Shown: positions 15,303-25,235, counted from the first letter of the stretch. The stretch is DNA of 64,000 nt from Pseudomonas sp. KK4 (GCF_001984065.1 NZ_LYVP01000001.1:100661-164660); one strand, 5' to 3'. Numbers and translations are program-made. The notes: generated from the sequence alone by a model not told the origin.

Positions 15303-16803
15303 ATGGGTCAACTAGAGCTTGTGCGAAAAGAATCATTTTCTGCTTTATCTGTTGTTCCGTGTGCGCGGCGAACCCCATGACCAGGCCCGGCGGTATATCA
15401 CCACTCTGAGTGTATCGGCTCAGGGGAAAGGCGCCGATACCAACACGGTGCAGCAACGCTATCGCTTCAGCCTCTGTCAAACCCTTCAGCCGTCCTGCCA
15501 CGTCAAGCCCGGCGTGGATCGGCGCGAACTCGATGATGTCGGCCCATAACTGCCGGGCCAGGGTTTCAAAAGTCTTCGCCCTGGCGGCGTAGATCTTGCG
15601 CATCTTGCGGATGTGACGATCGAAATGCCCCTCGGCCATAAAATCCGCCAGCACAGCCTGGGCCAGGCTGTTGGCATTGCGCGCTGTCAATGACATGGCC
15701 CGGGTGAAGGGATCGACCAGTTGAGGCGGAAGGGCCAGATAAGCCAGTCCAATTGCGGGAAAAAGCAGCTTGCTGAAGGTGCCGGCGAGGATCACATGGC
15801 GGTCGGCATGAGGCATGCTCTTGAGCGCAGGGATAGGTTTGGCGATAAATCGGTACTCACTGTCGTAGTCATCTTCGAACAGGTAGGCGCCATTGTTCCT
15901 GGCCCATTGCAGGAGCTTCAGCCGTCGCTCGGGCGCCAGGGCTACGCCCATGGGTGCCTGTCGACAGGGAGTCACGTAGGCAAGACGGGCCGTCGGCGCT
16001 TTCCTGATGCCCTCGTCGACAACCACCCCGAACTCGTCCACCGGTACGTCGACGATTTGCGCATTGGCGCCTTGCATGATTTGCCGGGCACCGGGGTAAC
16101 CCGGGTCCTCCATCCACACAGTATCGCCAGGCTCGATGATTAGGCGCAGGCAAATATCCAGGGCCTGCTGAACGCTGCTGACCAGCACTATGTGTTCCGC
16201 GCTCACCGCCACGCCTCTCGCGATTGCCAGGTGATCTGCCATGGCCTTGCGCAGTGCCGGTGACCCTTGCGCATTACGCCTGGACAGGATTGAAGGCTGG
16301 ACGGCGGCCAAGTGTTTGGCGTGCAACCGACGCCAGGTATCGATCGGAAAGTTGGCAACATCGCAGCAGTGAGGCACGAAAGGTTTTGACGGGTGGTGGG
16401 TATCAAGGAGAAACGCGGGCGACTGTTTGACTAGATCTCGGGCCCAGCGAGAGGTCGGTAGAGGGAGAGCCGCCTCCGTTGGTTCGGTGATTTTGGGCGT
16501 ATCGTTCGCACGCGCGAGGTGGTCGTGCGGGAGTGTGAGGCTGACCCTGGTTCCGCTGCCTTGCACGGCCTCAAGATATCCTTCGGACAGCAACTGATTG
16601 TATGCCGCCTGGACTGTGCCTCTTGCCAGCCCATATTGGGCGGCCAAGTTGCGTGTACTGGGCAGTAGATGGTTGCGCGGAAGGCGCCCACCTAGAATGT
16701 CCTGGCGAAGTGCCCGGTACAGCCACGTCTGGAGGGTTTCACCTTCCTGGCGTGCATCGAGCGAAAGCGACCAGGTGACTTGGTTTGAAGCTTTGACTTT
16801 CAT
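15184..16803 (-). CDS. MocR/PdxR-family regulator (GntR winged helix fused to class-I aminotransferase fold)
   Basis: Residues about 15-85 are a GntR-type winged helix (TWLYRALRQDILGGRLPRNH, STRNLAAQYGLARGTVQAAY). Residues about 120-495 are a fold-type I aminotransferase-like domain with the PLP-binding lysine region LAGTFSKLLFPAIGLAYL and the DDYDSEYRF and ELxHR-type elements. MocR proteins use PLP as ligand or cofactor to sense metabolites. The protein is 539 residues, longer than usual: the natural end appears near FAQALVD, and the remaining roughly 40 residues are encoded antisense to a VOC gene fragment, so the tail is probably a by-product of a deletion. The target genes are not evident; the divergent neighbour is a small membrane protein. 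Confidence 0.85.
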   Translation of the reverse strand: MKVKASNQVTWSLSLDARQEGETLQTWLYRALRQDILGGRLPRNHLLPSTRNLAAQYGLARGTVQAAYNQLLSEGYLEAVQGSGTRVSLTLPHDHLARANDTPKITEPTEAALPLPTSRWARDLVKQSPAFLLDTHHPSKPFVPHCCDVANFPIDTWRRLHAKHLAAVQPSILSRRNAQGSPALRKAMADHLAIARGVAVSAEHIVLVSSVQQALDICLRLIIEPGDTVWMEDPGYPGARQIMQGANAQIVDVPVDEFGVVVDEGIRKAPTARLAYVTPCRQAPMGVALAPERRLKLLQWARNNGAYLFEDDYDSEYRFIAKPIPALKSMPHADRHVILAGTFSKLLFPAIGLAYLALPPQLVDPFTRAMSLTARNANSLAQAVLADFMAEGHFDRHIRKMRKIYAARAKTFETLARQLWADIIEFAPIHAGLDVAGRLKGLTEAEAIALLHRVGIGAFPLSRYTQSGDIPPGLVMGFAAHTEQQIKQKMILFAQALVDPWSKAQSAIDPRPNQHAQALLEHHLNQGMQIHLPGVDKLL

Positions 16804-16915
16804 GGAGAGTGCTTGAAGTGGCTCAATTATATTGTTGAAAACTGGATCAATACTTTAGTCCAGATCCAGTCAAAGATGCTCACCTCTCAATGGTTTTCAC
16901 GCTACTGGATTTTTT

Positions 16916-17194
16916 ATGCGCACATTTGAAATGCAGTCGGTTTGGGAGGTTTCGGCAGTCAAGCCTCAGACGGAGTTGAAAGACCCATGGAGCATCCGTC
17001 TGTTGCCGTGTTGTTTCCTGGCGGTGTTCCACGTCATCTCCCACGCATTCTGCGGTTTGCGTGGCTTCATGCTGGCGCACAGTGGCAGCGAACGCACAGC
17101 GTGGCGAGTGCTGGCCTCGGGAACGGTAATGGCGGCACTGGTGGCGGTCATCATTATTCTGGCGATATCGGGCATGCGGGTAGGTTTCGATTAG
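16916..17194 (+). CDS. Small hypothetical membrane protein
   Basis: The 92-codon frame has two hydrophobic helices, LLPCCFLAVFHVISHAFC and SGTVMAALVAVIIILAIS, with a basic loop between them. It diverges from the MocR gene with a 112 bp gap. An internal ATG at 16931 is an alternative start; neither has a good ribosome site. A histidine in the first helix (FHVISHAF) recalls haem-ligating anchor subunits, but this is too weak to name a family. Confidence 0.45.
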   Translation: MRTFEMQSVWEVSAVKPQTELKDPWSIRLLPCCFLAVFHVISHAFCGLRGFMLAHSGSERTAWRVLASGTVMAALVAVIIILAISGMRVGFD

Positions 17195-17659
17195 CGGGGG
17201 ATTAGGAGTTGCTGAAATGTTCGCTTTTGCAAGCTACGTTCAACATCGGTAGTTGACTACCGTAAGCAACGTTATTGGATGCAGGTTATGGCGTTAATGA
17301 GATTGTGATCCTAGTCGCCGGTTTTAACTGTCCCTCCCGCAAAACTCAGCAAACGATATTTGCACGAAATTTCAGGAGGGGCATGGTGATTAGTCAAAAT
17401 AAGAAGTCTTGTTCAAATTCATGATAACACTACCGGCTTATCTTCTCACATCAACCACTGATGGCCTTTCGGATGATTCAAGCAGTGATGTGAACATGAA
17501 AGTTAACAAGCAGACGTAGTTAGGCGCGAGCCTGTATTAGATGTTATGGAACTTAATGAGGGTGGATTAATTAACTGCGAGGGTCGAAAATATTACAAAC
17601 TTTCTCATTTGGTACATAAGTTCGAGGGCTCGCGGCAATCAATCTCGACTACCAGTAGA
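17195..17659. other. Intergenic stretch without a recognised gene
   Basis: These 465 bp lie between the small membrane protein and the convergent doxX-like gene. I see no conserved frame, repeat or clear terminator. The base composition is AT-richer than the core part of the window. Confidence 0.4.
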
Positions 17660-18106
17660 TCAGTTTGCCATAACACGGTCGCAGGACAGCTTTCCTGCAC
17701 CTTCGATCAATACCACTATACAGCCACCGAGTAAACTTAGAGCGAACTCACAGCCGTTGTTAACCATGAACAATCCATTGCTGATGTGTACCGAAAAAAT
17801 CGCCACCAGTGTTAAGAAAGTTAGGCCTAATGCAGCAGGCCGAACCAGCAGGCCAATAATGAATGCCAAACCGGCGAGGAACTCGGTACCGCCCGCCAGC
17901 GTCGCCATTAGGTAGCCTGGCGTCAGTCCCAGGCTTTCCATGTATTGCGCAGTTCCGACCAAGCCGTAACCCCCGAATGCTCCAAATAGTTTCTGCGAAC
18001 CGTGGGCAGCGAAGATGATGCCGACGAAAATTCGTAAAACAGTCACCCCGTAACCAGCGCGGGTTAACAGTAATTTATTGATTAGTGTGCTCATACTTGT
18101 ATCCAT
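17660..18106 (-). CDS. DoxX-family membrane protein
   Basis: The 148-residue product has four hydrophobic segments and the DoxX hallmarks RIFVGIIFAAHGSQKLFGAF, a glycine-rich first loop, and GGTEFLAGLAFIIGLLVRPAA. DoxX proteins are inner-membrane proteins linked to redox homeostasis and thiol stress. The first ATG (18106) has no ribosome site; a second at 18094 has GGA at a usable distance and may be the true start. A perfect FNR/ANR-type box lies 24 bp upstream of the first ATG, suggesting oxygen-linked control. It is a single gene flanked by long non-coding stretches in the accessory region. Confidence 0.85.
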   Translation of the reverse strand: MDTSMSTLINKLLLTRAGYGVTVLRIFVGIIFAAHGSQKLFGAFGGYGLVGTAQYMESLGLTPGYLMATLAGGTEFLAGLAFIIGLLVRPAALGLTFLTLVAIFSVHISNGLFMVNNGCEFALSLLGGCIVVLIEGAGKLSCDRVMAN

Positions 18107-18617
18107 TTTTTCAAAGGAACGTCGTGGGGTTGATATTGATCAATAACTCTATCCGAGGAAATCGGAAGCTACAATAATACTTCAGTTTGTTCTGTTGATA
18201 CGTTGTTGATGTATTGCCCATAAATCTCTTGTGGATTTTTCTACGGCGCATGTCCCGCTGTGCACAGACAACAGGGAGGACTGGTGGAAATATATGTATC
18301 GTGCATTTATACCATTCGTCGGATTTTACTGATTAAAATATACCAAGGTATTAAAAAAATAAATATTTGTATGCGTGCATCGACATCCGTTCAGTGACAT
18401 TTTTCTGCTCCTTTCATACGCCTAATGATTATTTCTCATCGCGTATTGTCGAGAACGAAAATTTCATGCTGCATTGCAATATCTAAATAAGTGAATGTAC
18501 GCCTGCGTTCCATGGAATCTGCCGTTGCGCTGTTTTAGACAGTCAAGCTTCAAAAGAAAATCCCACGGATGGGATCGGCGTAAAATTTTTTTTAGTTTTA
18601 GTTCTTTGGATTTCAGC
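18107..18617. other. Divergent intergenic region, doxX-like gene and hybrid kinase
   Basis: These 511 bp hold the promoters of two divergent units. The part nearest doxX carries the FNR/ANR-type palindrome at 18130-18143. The central part, about 18290-18480, is strongly AT-rich and contains no gene. Forty-one codons in frame before 18618 have no ribosome site and no homology, so I treat them as leader. Confidence 0.5.
18130..18143. promoter_or_regulatory. FNR/ANR-type binding site
   Basis: TTGATATTGATCAA matches the FNR/ANR consensus TTGAT-N4-ATCAA exactly. It lies 24 bp upstream of the annotated doxX ATG (36 bp from the alternative start). This is close for a class II activator site of that gene, so it might act as a repressor site or serve a promoter in the other direction. 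Confidence 0.55.
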
Positions 18618-21600
18618 ATGCAAATATTATGGGGCGACAGTGAGCGCGTCTTCTGTCGGGTATTGCGTACAGGCGCAAATGGTGATCGCAGCATTTTGTT
18701 GTCAATGCCTGCCACCCAACAACCTTTGCCAGCTAGCCTTGCTCGTCTAGCCAACGAATTTGCATTGAAGGAGGAGTTGAATTCAAGTTGGGCAGTTCAA
18801 CCGTTGGAGATGTTGCGTGAAGACGGGCAAATGCACCTGGTACTTGAAGATCCGGGCGGCCAGCCTTTACTGCATCTGCTAGCAACTCCCATGGGTATCA
18901 CAACGTTTCTACAGCACGCTATCAGTATCGCAAGGGCATTGGGTAAGCTTCATCAGCGAGGACTTGTTCACAAAGACATAAAACCCGGTCATATTCTGGT
19001 TAATTGCTCCGATGGCCAAGCCAGAATTACAGGGTTTGGCCTGGCAGTCAGGGTGGCCCGTGAACGTCTGGTGCCGGAGAAGATTGTGGGTACGCTGGCC
19101 TACATGTCCCCCGAGCAGACTGGCCGAATGAATAGCTCGATCGATTCGCGCAGCGACCTGTATTCCTTCGGCGTCACCTTGTACCAAATGCTGACCGCCA
19201 CGCTGCCATTCACCGCCGTCGATCCGATCGAATGGGTGCATTGCCATATCGCGAAAAAACCAGTTCCGGCTAGTTCCAAGGTCCCTAGCATTCCCAAAGT
19301 GCTCTGTGACATTGTCAGCAAACTCCTAGCCAAAACTGCGGAGGAGCGCTATCAATCCGCTGTTGGAGTCGAGATCGATTTACGCCGATGCTTGGATGAA
19401 TGGCAGCAGGCGGGCCAGATTAAGCCCTTCACCCTCTGCCAGCATGATGCGTCGGACCGGCTGCTGATTCCGGAGAAACTCTACGGACGTCAGCGGCAGG
19501 TCGAAACGCTGGTGACTGCGTTCAATAGGATTATTACTAGTAGCGCGACGGAACTGGTGCTAGTCACCGGGTACTCGGGTATTGGCAAGTCCTCGGTGGT
19601 CAATGAACTCCACAAGGTGTTGGTGCCGACGAGGGGAATCTTTGCTTCCGGAAAGTTTGACCAATACAGTCGCGACATACCCTATTCCACACTGGTGCAG
19701 GCTTTTCGAAGTCTGGTACGTAATCTATTGGGCAAAAACGACAGAGAACTAGCTGCTTGGCGTGACGCCCTGCAGCATGCGCTGCAGCCGGATGCGCGGC
19801 TTATGACCAACCTGATCCCCGAACTAAAACTGATCATCGGCGAAACCCCACCGGTCCCGACGCTAGATCCGCAACAGGCACAATGTCGATTTCTGCTGGT
19901 GCTGCACCGCTTTATCGGGGTGTTCGCGCAGGAGGATCATCCGCTGGTACTGTTTCTCGACAACCTGCAATGGCTCGATGCGGCAACACTCGATTTGCTC
20001 GAGAAACTGTTGACCAGCTTGCATACGCCACACCTGATGCTTATCGGCGCCTACCGCAGCAACGAGGTGGATGCCGGGCATCCATTGTCGGAGAAGATTC
20101 AAGCTATACGCGAAGCCGGTGGCAGGGTCGTGGAAGTTAACTTAGAACCCTTTACCAAGAACCATATCGAACAATTGATCGCTGAGACGCTCGATGATCA
20201 AGTTGATCGGGTCGTACCTCTGGCACAACTGGTGCTGGACAAGACTGCCGGTAATCCATTCTTCGTGATCCAGTTCTTGCAAACCCTCGTCGATGAACAG
20301 CTGCTGACGTTCGATCACCACCTGAGTCGCTGGTTCTGGGACCCGGATCGAATCCATACCAAGGGCTACACCGATAACATCGTCGACCTGCTGGTCGACA
20401 AGTTGGCTCGCCTACCGGCTGACACTCTCCATGCGTTGCAACATCTCGCCTGTTTGGGCAACGTCGCCGATGTCCAAATGCTCGCCACCGCCATGGAAGT
20501 TCCAAAGGAGCAGTTGCTCACTGTGATGTGGGAGGCAACGCGCCAAGGGATTATCGAGAGACTAGAGGATGGATATGGTTTCGTTCATGACCGAATCCAG
20601 GAGGCCGCCTATTCGTTAATCCCCAAGGACTCACGGGCCCAAGCACATTTGCGAATTGGCCGGCTTCTTTCCGCGCAGTCTCCAGCGCAAGACGTAGAAG
20701 AGGCGATCTTCGAAATCGTCGGCCAGCTCAATCGAGGCATCGACTTAATCACGGAGCAGGACGAGCGTGAACAACTTGCCGAGTACAACCTGATGGCCGG
20801 TCAGCGCGCCAAGGCGTCGTCGGCTTACGTCTCGGCGCTCAATTACCTCACCACCGGTGCCCAGCTATTGGATAACGATTGCTGGACGCGGCGCAAAGAA
20901 CTCAGCTTCGCCCTGGAGTTGAACCGGGCCGAGTGCGAGTTTCTTACCGGCGAGTTGCTCGTTGCCGATAAACGTTTGACCGCACTGGCCAAGCACGCAA
21001 CGACTGTGATTGATCGCGCCGACGTCGCCCGCCTGCATATGGATGTCTACCTGCTGCTGGATCGCAGCGACGCTTCGGTTGCTGTGTGCCTGGACTATTT
21101 GCGGCATGTTGGCATTGAATGGTCGCCCCATCCAAGCGACGATGAGGTTCGCCAGGAATACGACCGAATCTGGCCACTGCTGGGCGATTGGAAAATCGAA
21201 GAGCTTGTCGATTTACCAATGATGGAGGACATCCCATCTCTGATAGCAGTCAATATTTTGGCCAAGCTCTTCCCGCCTGCTTTGCAGACGGATGAGAACT
21301 TGACGTGCCTGTCGATCTGTAGAGCGGTCTGCCTAAGTCTTGAACGCGGCAACAGCGATGCATCGTGTGTGCATTATGCCAATGTATTCCGAGTAGCCGG
21401 ACGGCGGTTTGGAGACTATCAGGCAGGGTACCGCTTTGGCCAACTGGGTTGCAAACTCGTCGAACAGCGTGGGTTTACACGCTTCGAGCCGAGTACCTTT
21501 CTTTGCTTTTCCAACTTCACAGTGCGCTGGATGAGTCCAGTTGCGCACTGTCGGGACCTGCTGCGCCGCTCGTTTTCGGTGGCGAATCGTGTAGGAGATT

Positions 21601-24089
21601 TGCCTTACGGTGCTTACGCTGGCAATAGTCTTATATCTGACGCTTTGTTCGCGGGAGAACAATTATGCGATGTACAGCGCGAAGCCGAGCGTGGACTAGC
21701 ATACGCCGTTAAGGTGAAGTTCGGCTTGGTTACCAATCTAATCGAAACTCAATTTGCGCTGATCCGGATGCTTCGAGGCAAGACGTCATCTTTGGGTTGC
21801 TTTGACGATCAACTGTTCAACGAACGCACGACCGAAGCCTATCTGTCTAGCAGTCCGGACTTGGCCCTTGCGGAATGCTGGTACTGGGTACGAAAAATAC
21901 AGGCGTACTACATAGCCGGCAATTATCCGGCGGCGATGGAAGCTTCTGCACAGGCGGAGCGGTTGCTTTGGACGTCGAACTCGTTCTTCGAGGAGGCCGA
22001 GTTCTACTTCTATCATGCACTGGTTCGGGCCGCGTGGTGCGACTGCGTTCCGGAGCGTGAACATGCACTGCACCTGGTCGTGATGGAGGCCGCTTTTCGG
22101 CAGCTTCAGATGTGGGCTCAACAGTGTCCGGAGAATTTTGCGAGTCGGGCTACTTTGGTCGGCGCGGAGATCGCTCGGGTCGAAGGGCGAGTGATGGATG
22201 CCGAGTTGCTTTACGAACAAGCCACCAGTCTGGCGCAGCACAATGGCTTCACCCAGATCGAGGCGCTCGCCAATGAGCTGGCATCTCGCTTCTATGCCCA
22301 GCGTGGCCTTAGCAAGATATCCCAGGTTTATCTGCAGGACGCCCGTTATTGCTATCTGCGCTGGGGGGCTGACGGCAAGGTGCTCCAGCTTGATACGCAG
22401 TATCCGTCGCTGCGTACAGATGAGCATACCTTTGGCCCGACCACCACCATGGCCACGGCGGTCGAGCACTTGGATCTGGCGACTGTGCTCAAGGTCTCCC
22501 AGGCCGTCTCGAGCGAAATCGTTCTGGATAAATTCATTGATAAGTTGATGTTCACAGCCATCGAACAGGCCGGTGCCGAACGCGGACTGCTGATCCTGTC
22601 GGATGTTGGCGAGCCTCGGATCGCCGCCCAAGTGACTAGCGGACACGACGTGACAGAGTTGCGCGATGCGCCAGTCAGCGCCGAGCAATTACCTGAATCC
22701 GTTCTCTATCATGTTCTGCGAACCCGAGAGAGTATTGTCCTGACCAATGCTGCTGCTGAAGCGCCGTTCGCTGCAGACTATTACATCTGTGAGAATCGTG
22801 CCCGCTCGATTCTCTGCCTCCCACTGGTGATTCAGGCCAAGCTAATAGGGGCCCTTTACCTCGAAAACAATTTGATGGCTGGCGTGTTCAGTCGAGACCG
22901 GATCGCCGTACTGAAATTGGTGGCGTCTCAGGCGGCCATCTCGCTGGAAAACGCGCGACTGTATCGTGAAGTAGCCGAGCGCGAATCAAAGATTCGGCGC
23001 CTGTTGGACGCCAACATCATCGGAATCGTGGTCTGGAAGTCCGACGGTGACATCGTCGAGGCCAATGATGCCTTTCTGGATATGCTTCACTACACCCGCG
23101 AAGACTTTGCGTTGAGCCGGCTACACTGGCGCGATCTGACGGTACCGCAGTATTTCGACATCAGCGAGCGGTCCATTGAGGAGGCGGCTCGCAGCGGTCG
23201 CGCGCAACCTTTCGAGAAGGAGTATTTCAAAAGGGACGGCAGCACGCTGCCGGCGATCGTTTGTCTCGCCAGGTTGGACGCCGATATGAGGGAAGGGGTC
23301 GCTTTCGTGCTGGACCGGACAGAGCTTAATCAGGCGGAGGAAAAAATCCGTGAAAGCGAGCGGCGCTATCGCGAGGTGCAGACCGAACTGTCTCATGCGA
23401 ATCGTGTCGCCACTATGGGAGAGATGGTGGCCTCGATCGCACATGAGGTTAACCAACCGATTGCTGCGGCCGTCCTCAACGCTAATGCTGCACAGCGGTG
23501 GCTGAGCATTCAACCTCTGAACCTCGACGAGGTTCGCCAAGTACTCGCTCACCTGATCCAGAATGCCAACCGGGCTGCAGATGTGCTGGGGCGAATCCGT
23601 AGTCATATCCGCAAGGCACCGCCGCAAAAAGGTCCGGTAGACATCAACGAGGCCATCGGTGAAATGGTCGAGTTCAGCCGTGGCGAGATTACGAAGGCAG
23701 GCGCGTCGGTGCAGATCCAGCTCACCGATAATTTGCAACTCGTCGTCGGCGATCGTGTAGAGCTGCAGCAAGTACTGCTCAACCTGATCATGAACGCGCT
23801 TGAGGCGATGGACGCTACACCCAAAGGCGAGCGTCATTTGCATATCAGCGCGGTGCCGGGGGACAAAGGCTACCTGCTGGTGAGCGTCAGCGATTCGGGA
23901 CACGGTTTTGACACGGATAATCCCGACCAAGTTTTCGCCTCCTTCTATACAACCAAGGCTACCGGGTTGGGCATGGGGCTGTCGATCTGCCAATCGATCA
24001 TCGAGGCGCATGGTGGGCGATTGAGGGCGAGCGCCAACCAACCCCGCGGTGCCACTTTTCAATTCACACTTCCAGTAGTGAAACAGTGA
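18618..24089 (+). CDS. Giant hybrid sensor: pseudokinase, STAND-type ATPase, GAF, PAS and histidine kinase
   Basis: The 1,823-residue cytoplasmic protein contains, in order: a Ser/Thr-kinase-like domain (1-265), a STAND/AAA ATPase (about 285-560; Walker A GYSGIGKSS at 318-326, Walker B LVLFLDNLQWLD), a long helical repeat region (to about 1280), GAF (about 1290-1450), PAS (about 1457-1570), HisKA with IAHEVNQP (H near 1608), and HATPase_c (N-box LLNLIMNALEAM, G-box GLGMGLSICQ). The kinase domain keeps HKD (118-120) but has GFG instead of DFG and no recognisable beta-3 lysine, so it is probably a scaffold. It has no receiver domain; the FixJ-like regulator 124 bp downstream is the likely partner. 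ATG 18618 was chosen because homology starts there. Confidence 0.9.
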   Translation: MQILWGDSERVFCRVLRTGANGDRSILLSMPATQQPLPASLARLANEFALKEELNSSWAVQPLEMLREDGQMHLVLEDPGGQPLLHLLATPMGITTFLQHAISIARALGKLHQRGLVHKDIKPGHILVNCSDGQARITGFGLAVRVARERLVPEKIVGTLAYMSPEQTGRMNSSIDSRSDLYSFGVTLYQMLTATLPFTAVDPIEWVHCHIAKKPVPASSKVPSIPKVLCDIVSKLLAKTAEERYQSAVGVEIDLRRCLDEWQQAGQIKPFTLCQHDASDRLLIPEKLYGRQRQVETLVTAFNRIITSSATELVLVTGYSGIGKSSVVNELHKVLVPTRGIFASGKFDQYSRDIPYSTLVQAFRSLVRNLLGKNDRELAAWRDALQHALQPDARLMTNLIPELKLIIGETPPVPTLDPQQAQCRFLLVLHRFIGVFAQEDHPLVLFLDNLQWLDAATLDLLEKLLTSLHTPHLMLIGAYRSNEVDAGHPLSEKIQAIREAGGRVVEVNLEPFTKNHIEQLIAETLDDQVDRVVPLAQLVLDKTAGNPFFVIQFLQTLVDEQLLTFDHHLSRWFWDPDRIHTKGYTDNIVDLLVDKLARLPADTLHALQHLACLGNVADVQMLATAMEVPKEQLLTVMWEATRQGIIERLEDGYGFVHDRIQEAAYSLIPKDSRAQAHLRIGRLLSAQSPAQDVEEAIFEIVGQLNRGIDLITEQDEREQLAEYNLMAGQRAKASSAYVSALNYLTTGAQLLDNDCWTRRKELSFALELNRAECEFLTGELLVADKRLTALAKHATTVIDRADVARLHMDVYLLLDRSDASVAVCLDYLRHVGIEWSPHPSDDEVRQEYDRIWPLLGDWKIEELVDLPMMEDIPSLIAVNILAKLFPPALQTDENLTCLSICRAVCLSLERGNSDASCVHYANVFRVAGRRFGDYQAGYRFGQLGCKLVEQRGFTRFEPSTFLCFSNFTVRWMSPVAHCRDLLRRSFSVANRVGDLPYGAYAGNSLISDALFAGEQLCDVQREAERGLAYAVKVKFGLVTNLIETQFALIRMLRGKTSSLGCFDDQLFNERTTEAYLSSSPDLALAECWYWVRKIQAYYIAGNYPAAMEASAQAERLLWTSNSFFEEAEFYFYHALVRAAWCDCVPEREHALHLVVMEAAFRQLQMWAQQCPENFASRATLVGAEIARVEGRVMDAELLYEQATSLAQHNGFTQIEALANELASRFYAQRGLSKISQVYLQDARYCYLRWGADGKVLQLDTQYPSLRTDEHTFGPTTTMATAVEHLDLATVLKVSQAVSSEIVLDKFIDKLMFTAIEQAGAERGLLILSDVGEPRIAAQVTSGHDVTELRDAPVSAEQLPESVLYHVLRTRESIVLTNAAAEAPFAADYYICENRARSILCLPLVIQAKLIGALYLENNLMAGVFSRDRIAVLKLVASQAAISLENARLYREVAERESKIRRLLDANIIGIVVWKSDGDIVEANDAFLDMLHYTREDFALSRLHWRDLTVPQYFDISERSIEEAARSGRAQPFEKEYFKRDGSTLPAIVCLARLDADMREGVAFVLDRTELNQAEEKIRESERRYREVQTELSHANRVATMGEMVASIAHEVNQPIAAAVLNANAAQRWLSIQPLNLDEVRQVLAHLIQNANRAADVLGRIRSHIRKAPPQKGPVDINEAIGEMVEFSRGEITKAGASVQIQLTDNLQLVVGDRVELQQVLLNLIMNALEAMDATPKGERHLHISAVPGDKGYLLVSVSDSGHGFDTDNPDQVFASFYTTKATGLGMGLSICQSIIEAHGGRLRASANQPRGATFQFTLPVVKQ

Positions 24090-24213
24090 ATCACCGTCCG
24101 CCAGCCCGAGACAACAGTCTGCGCCACGACGCTTCCAGTTTTATGAATTACCGTCAGGCCTCGAGCTGTTAGTGACGTTGTTATTCACTGTTTTCCTTTT
24201 TTGGAGTTCCTCC

Positions 24214-24894
24214 ATGAGCAACCTATTCTGTAAATCTCAGGATAATGATTCCACTGTTTTCGTAGTCGATGACGATGCCTCCATTCGATACGCCGTGAGC
24301 AATCTTTTGCGCTCTGCTGGTATGCATGTCGTTGCTTTCTCGACTCCTGCGGAGTTTGTAAATCATCCGAAGTCAGGAGGGGCGAGCTGTTTGGTGTTGG
24401 ATGTGCGCTTGCATGGAGTCTCCGGCCTCGACTTCCAACGCCAACTGGTTGAGTCGAATGAGAAAATTCCGATTATTTTCATCTCTGGTTACGCAGATAT
24501 CGAAATGTCAGTCATGGCGATGAAAGCTGGTGCGGTGGATTTTCTAGCGAAGCCTTTTCGTGATCAGAATCTATTGGACGCGGTGTCCGTCGCACTTCAG
24601 ACCGACCTCAAACGTCGTGAGGTTGAGCGGCAAATTTTGAATCTGCATACTAACTACCAGTCTCTGACAGTGCGTGAAGCACAGGTCATGGCGTTAGCGG
24701 TTAAAGGCCTGATGAATAAACAGATCGCAAGCCAAATGAACCTGAGTGAAGTCACGATCAAGGGCTATCGCTCCCGCGTAATGAAAAAAATGCATGCCAA
24801 ATCTTTCGCAGAGCTGGTGCGAATGGCTGTAGCCATTTCTGAAAACCGGGCCTGTGTTAAGCCCATGACCTACATGCCAAGGCGCAGTCCGTGA
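24214..24894 (+). CDS. FixJ/NarL-type response regulator
   Basis: The 226-residue protein has an N-terminal receiver domain with the acidic pocket (VVDDD, 18-22 region), phosphoacceptor D63 in LVLDVRLHGVSG and K113 in FLAKPF. A LuxR-type helix-turn-helix follows at about 150-215 (LTVREAQVMALAVKGLMNKQ, VTIKGYRSRVMKKM). The FISGYADIEMSVMAMKAGAV stretch is typical of the FixJ subgroup. The ATG at 24214 has GGAG 7 nt upstream; earlier in-frame codons lack one. It follows the giant hybrid kinase on the same strand and should be its output regulator. Target genes are unknown; the neighbouring doxX gene is one candidate. Confidence 0.92.
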   Translation: MSNLFCKSQDNDSTVFVVDDDASIRYAVSNLLRSAGMHVVAFSTPAEFVNHPKSGGASCLVLDVRLHGVSGLDFQRQLVESNEKIPIIFISGYADIEMSVMAMKAGAVDFLAKPFRDQNLLDAVSVALQTDLKRREVERQILNLHTNYQSLTVREAQVMALAVKGLMNKQIASQMNLSEVTIKGYRSRVMKKMHAKSFAELVRMAVAISENRACVKPMTYMPRRSP

Positions 24895-25088
24895 GACCGC
24901 GGCCATGATTGTGGCCGAATTGCTCCACCGTCCCAAGCTTGTAAATTCGCTGGGAAGAGGGGCAGCAAAAAGCTTCCAAGCAACCGACCTCGCGAGACCC
25001 AAAAGGATACAGCGAACCATTAAGTTTTCAGTCGCTTCTGAGGATTCATAGCGTCCTGCTTTGGAAAAAGATTCGAATTTGTGACAGC

Positions 25089-25235
25089 TCAGCGCTGCGT
25101 CATCTGAAGCAGCCCTTCAGTGGACTCGCCGCCCCCGGTGTCTTTAATTAAGTCAGCCACCATGTCGATCAACAACGCGCGCGAGTCAGTACGTTTCGCC
25201 CACGTTGCAAGATCCTTTTCATCGATCCATTGCAT
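25089..25235 (-). pseudogene. Truncated 5' end of a larger gene
   Basis: Forty-eight codons beginning MQWIDEKDLATWAKRTDSRA, followed by LLIDMVADLIKDT, resemble the opening of large uncharacterised island-borne proteins that start with a similar W-A-x-R-T-D helix. The homologous part stops at about residue 33 and an unrelated GGGESTEGLLQMTQR tail leads to a stop, so the rest of the gene is missing. It lies just inside the right border of the accessory region. The parent family is recalled from pattern only and is not certain. Confidence 0.4.
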
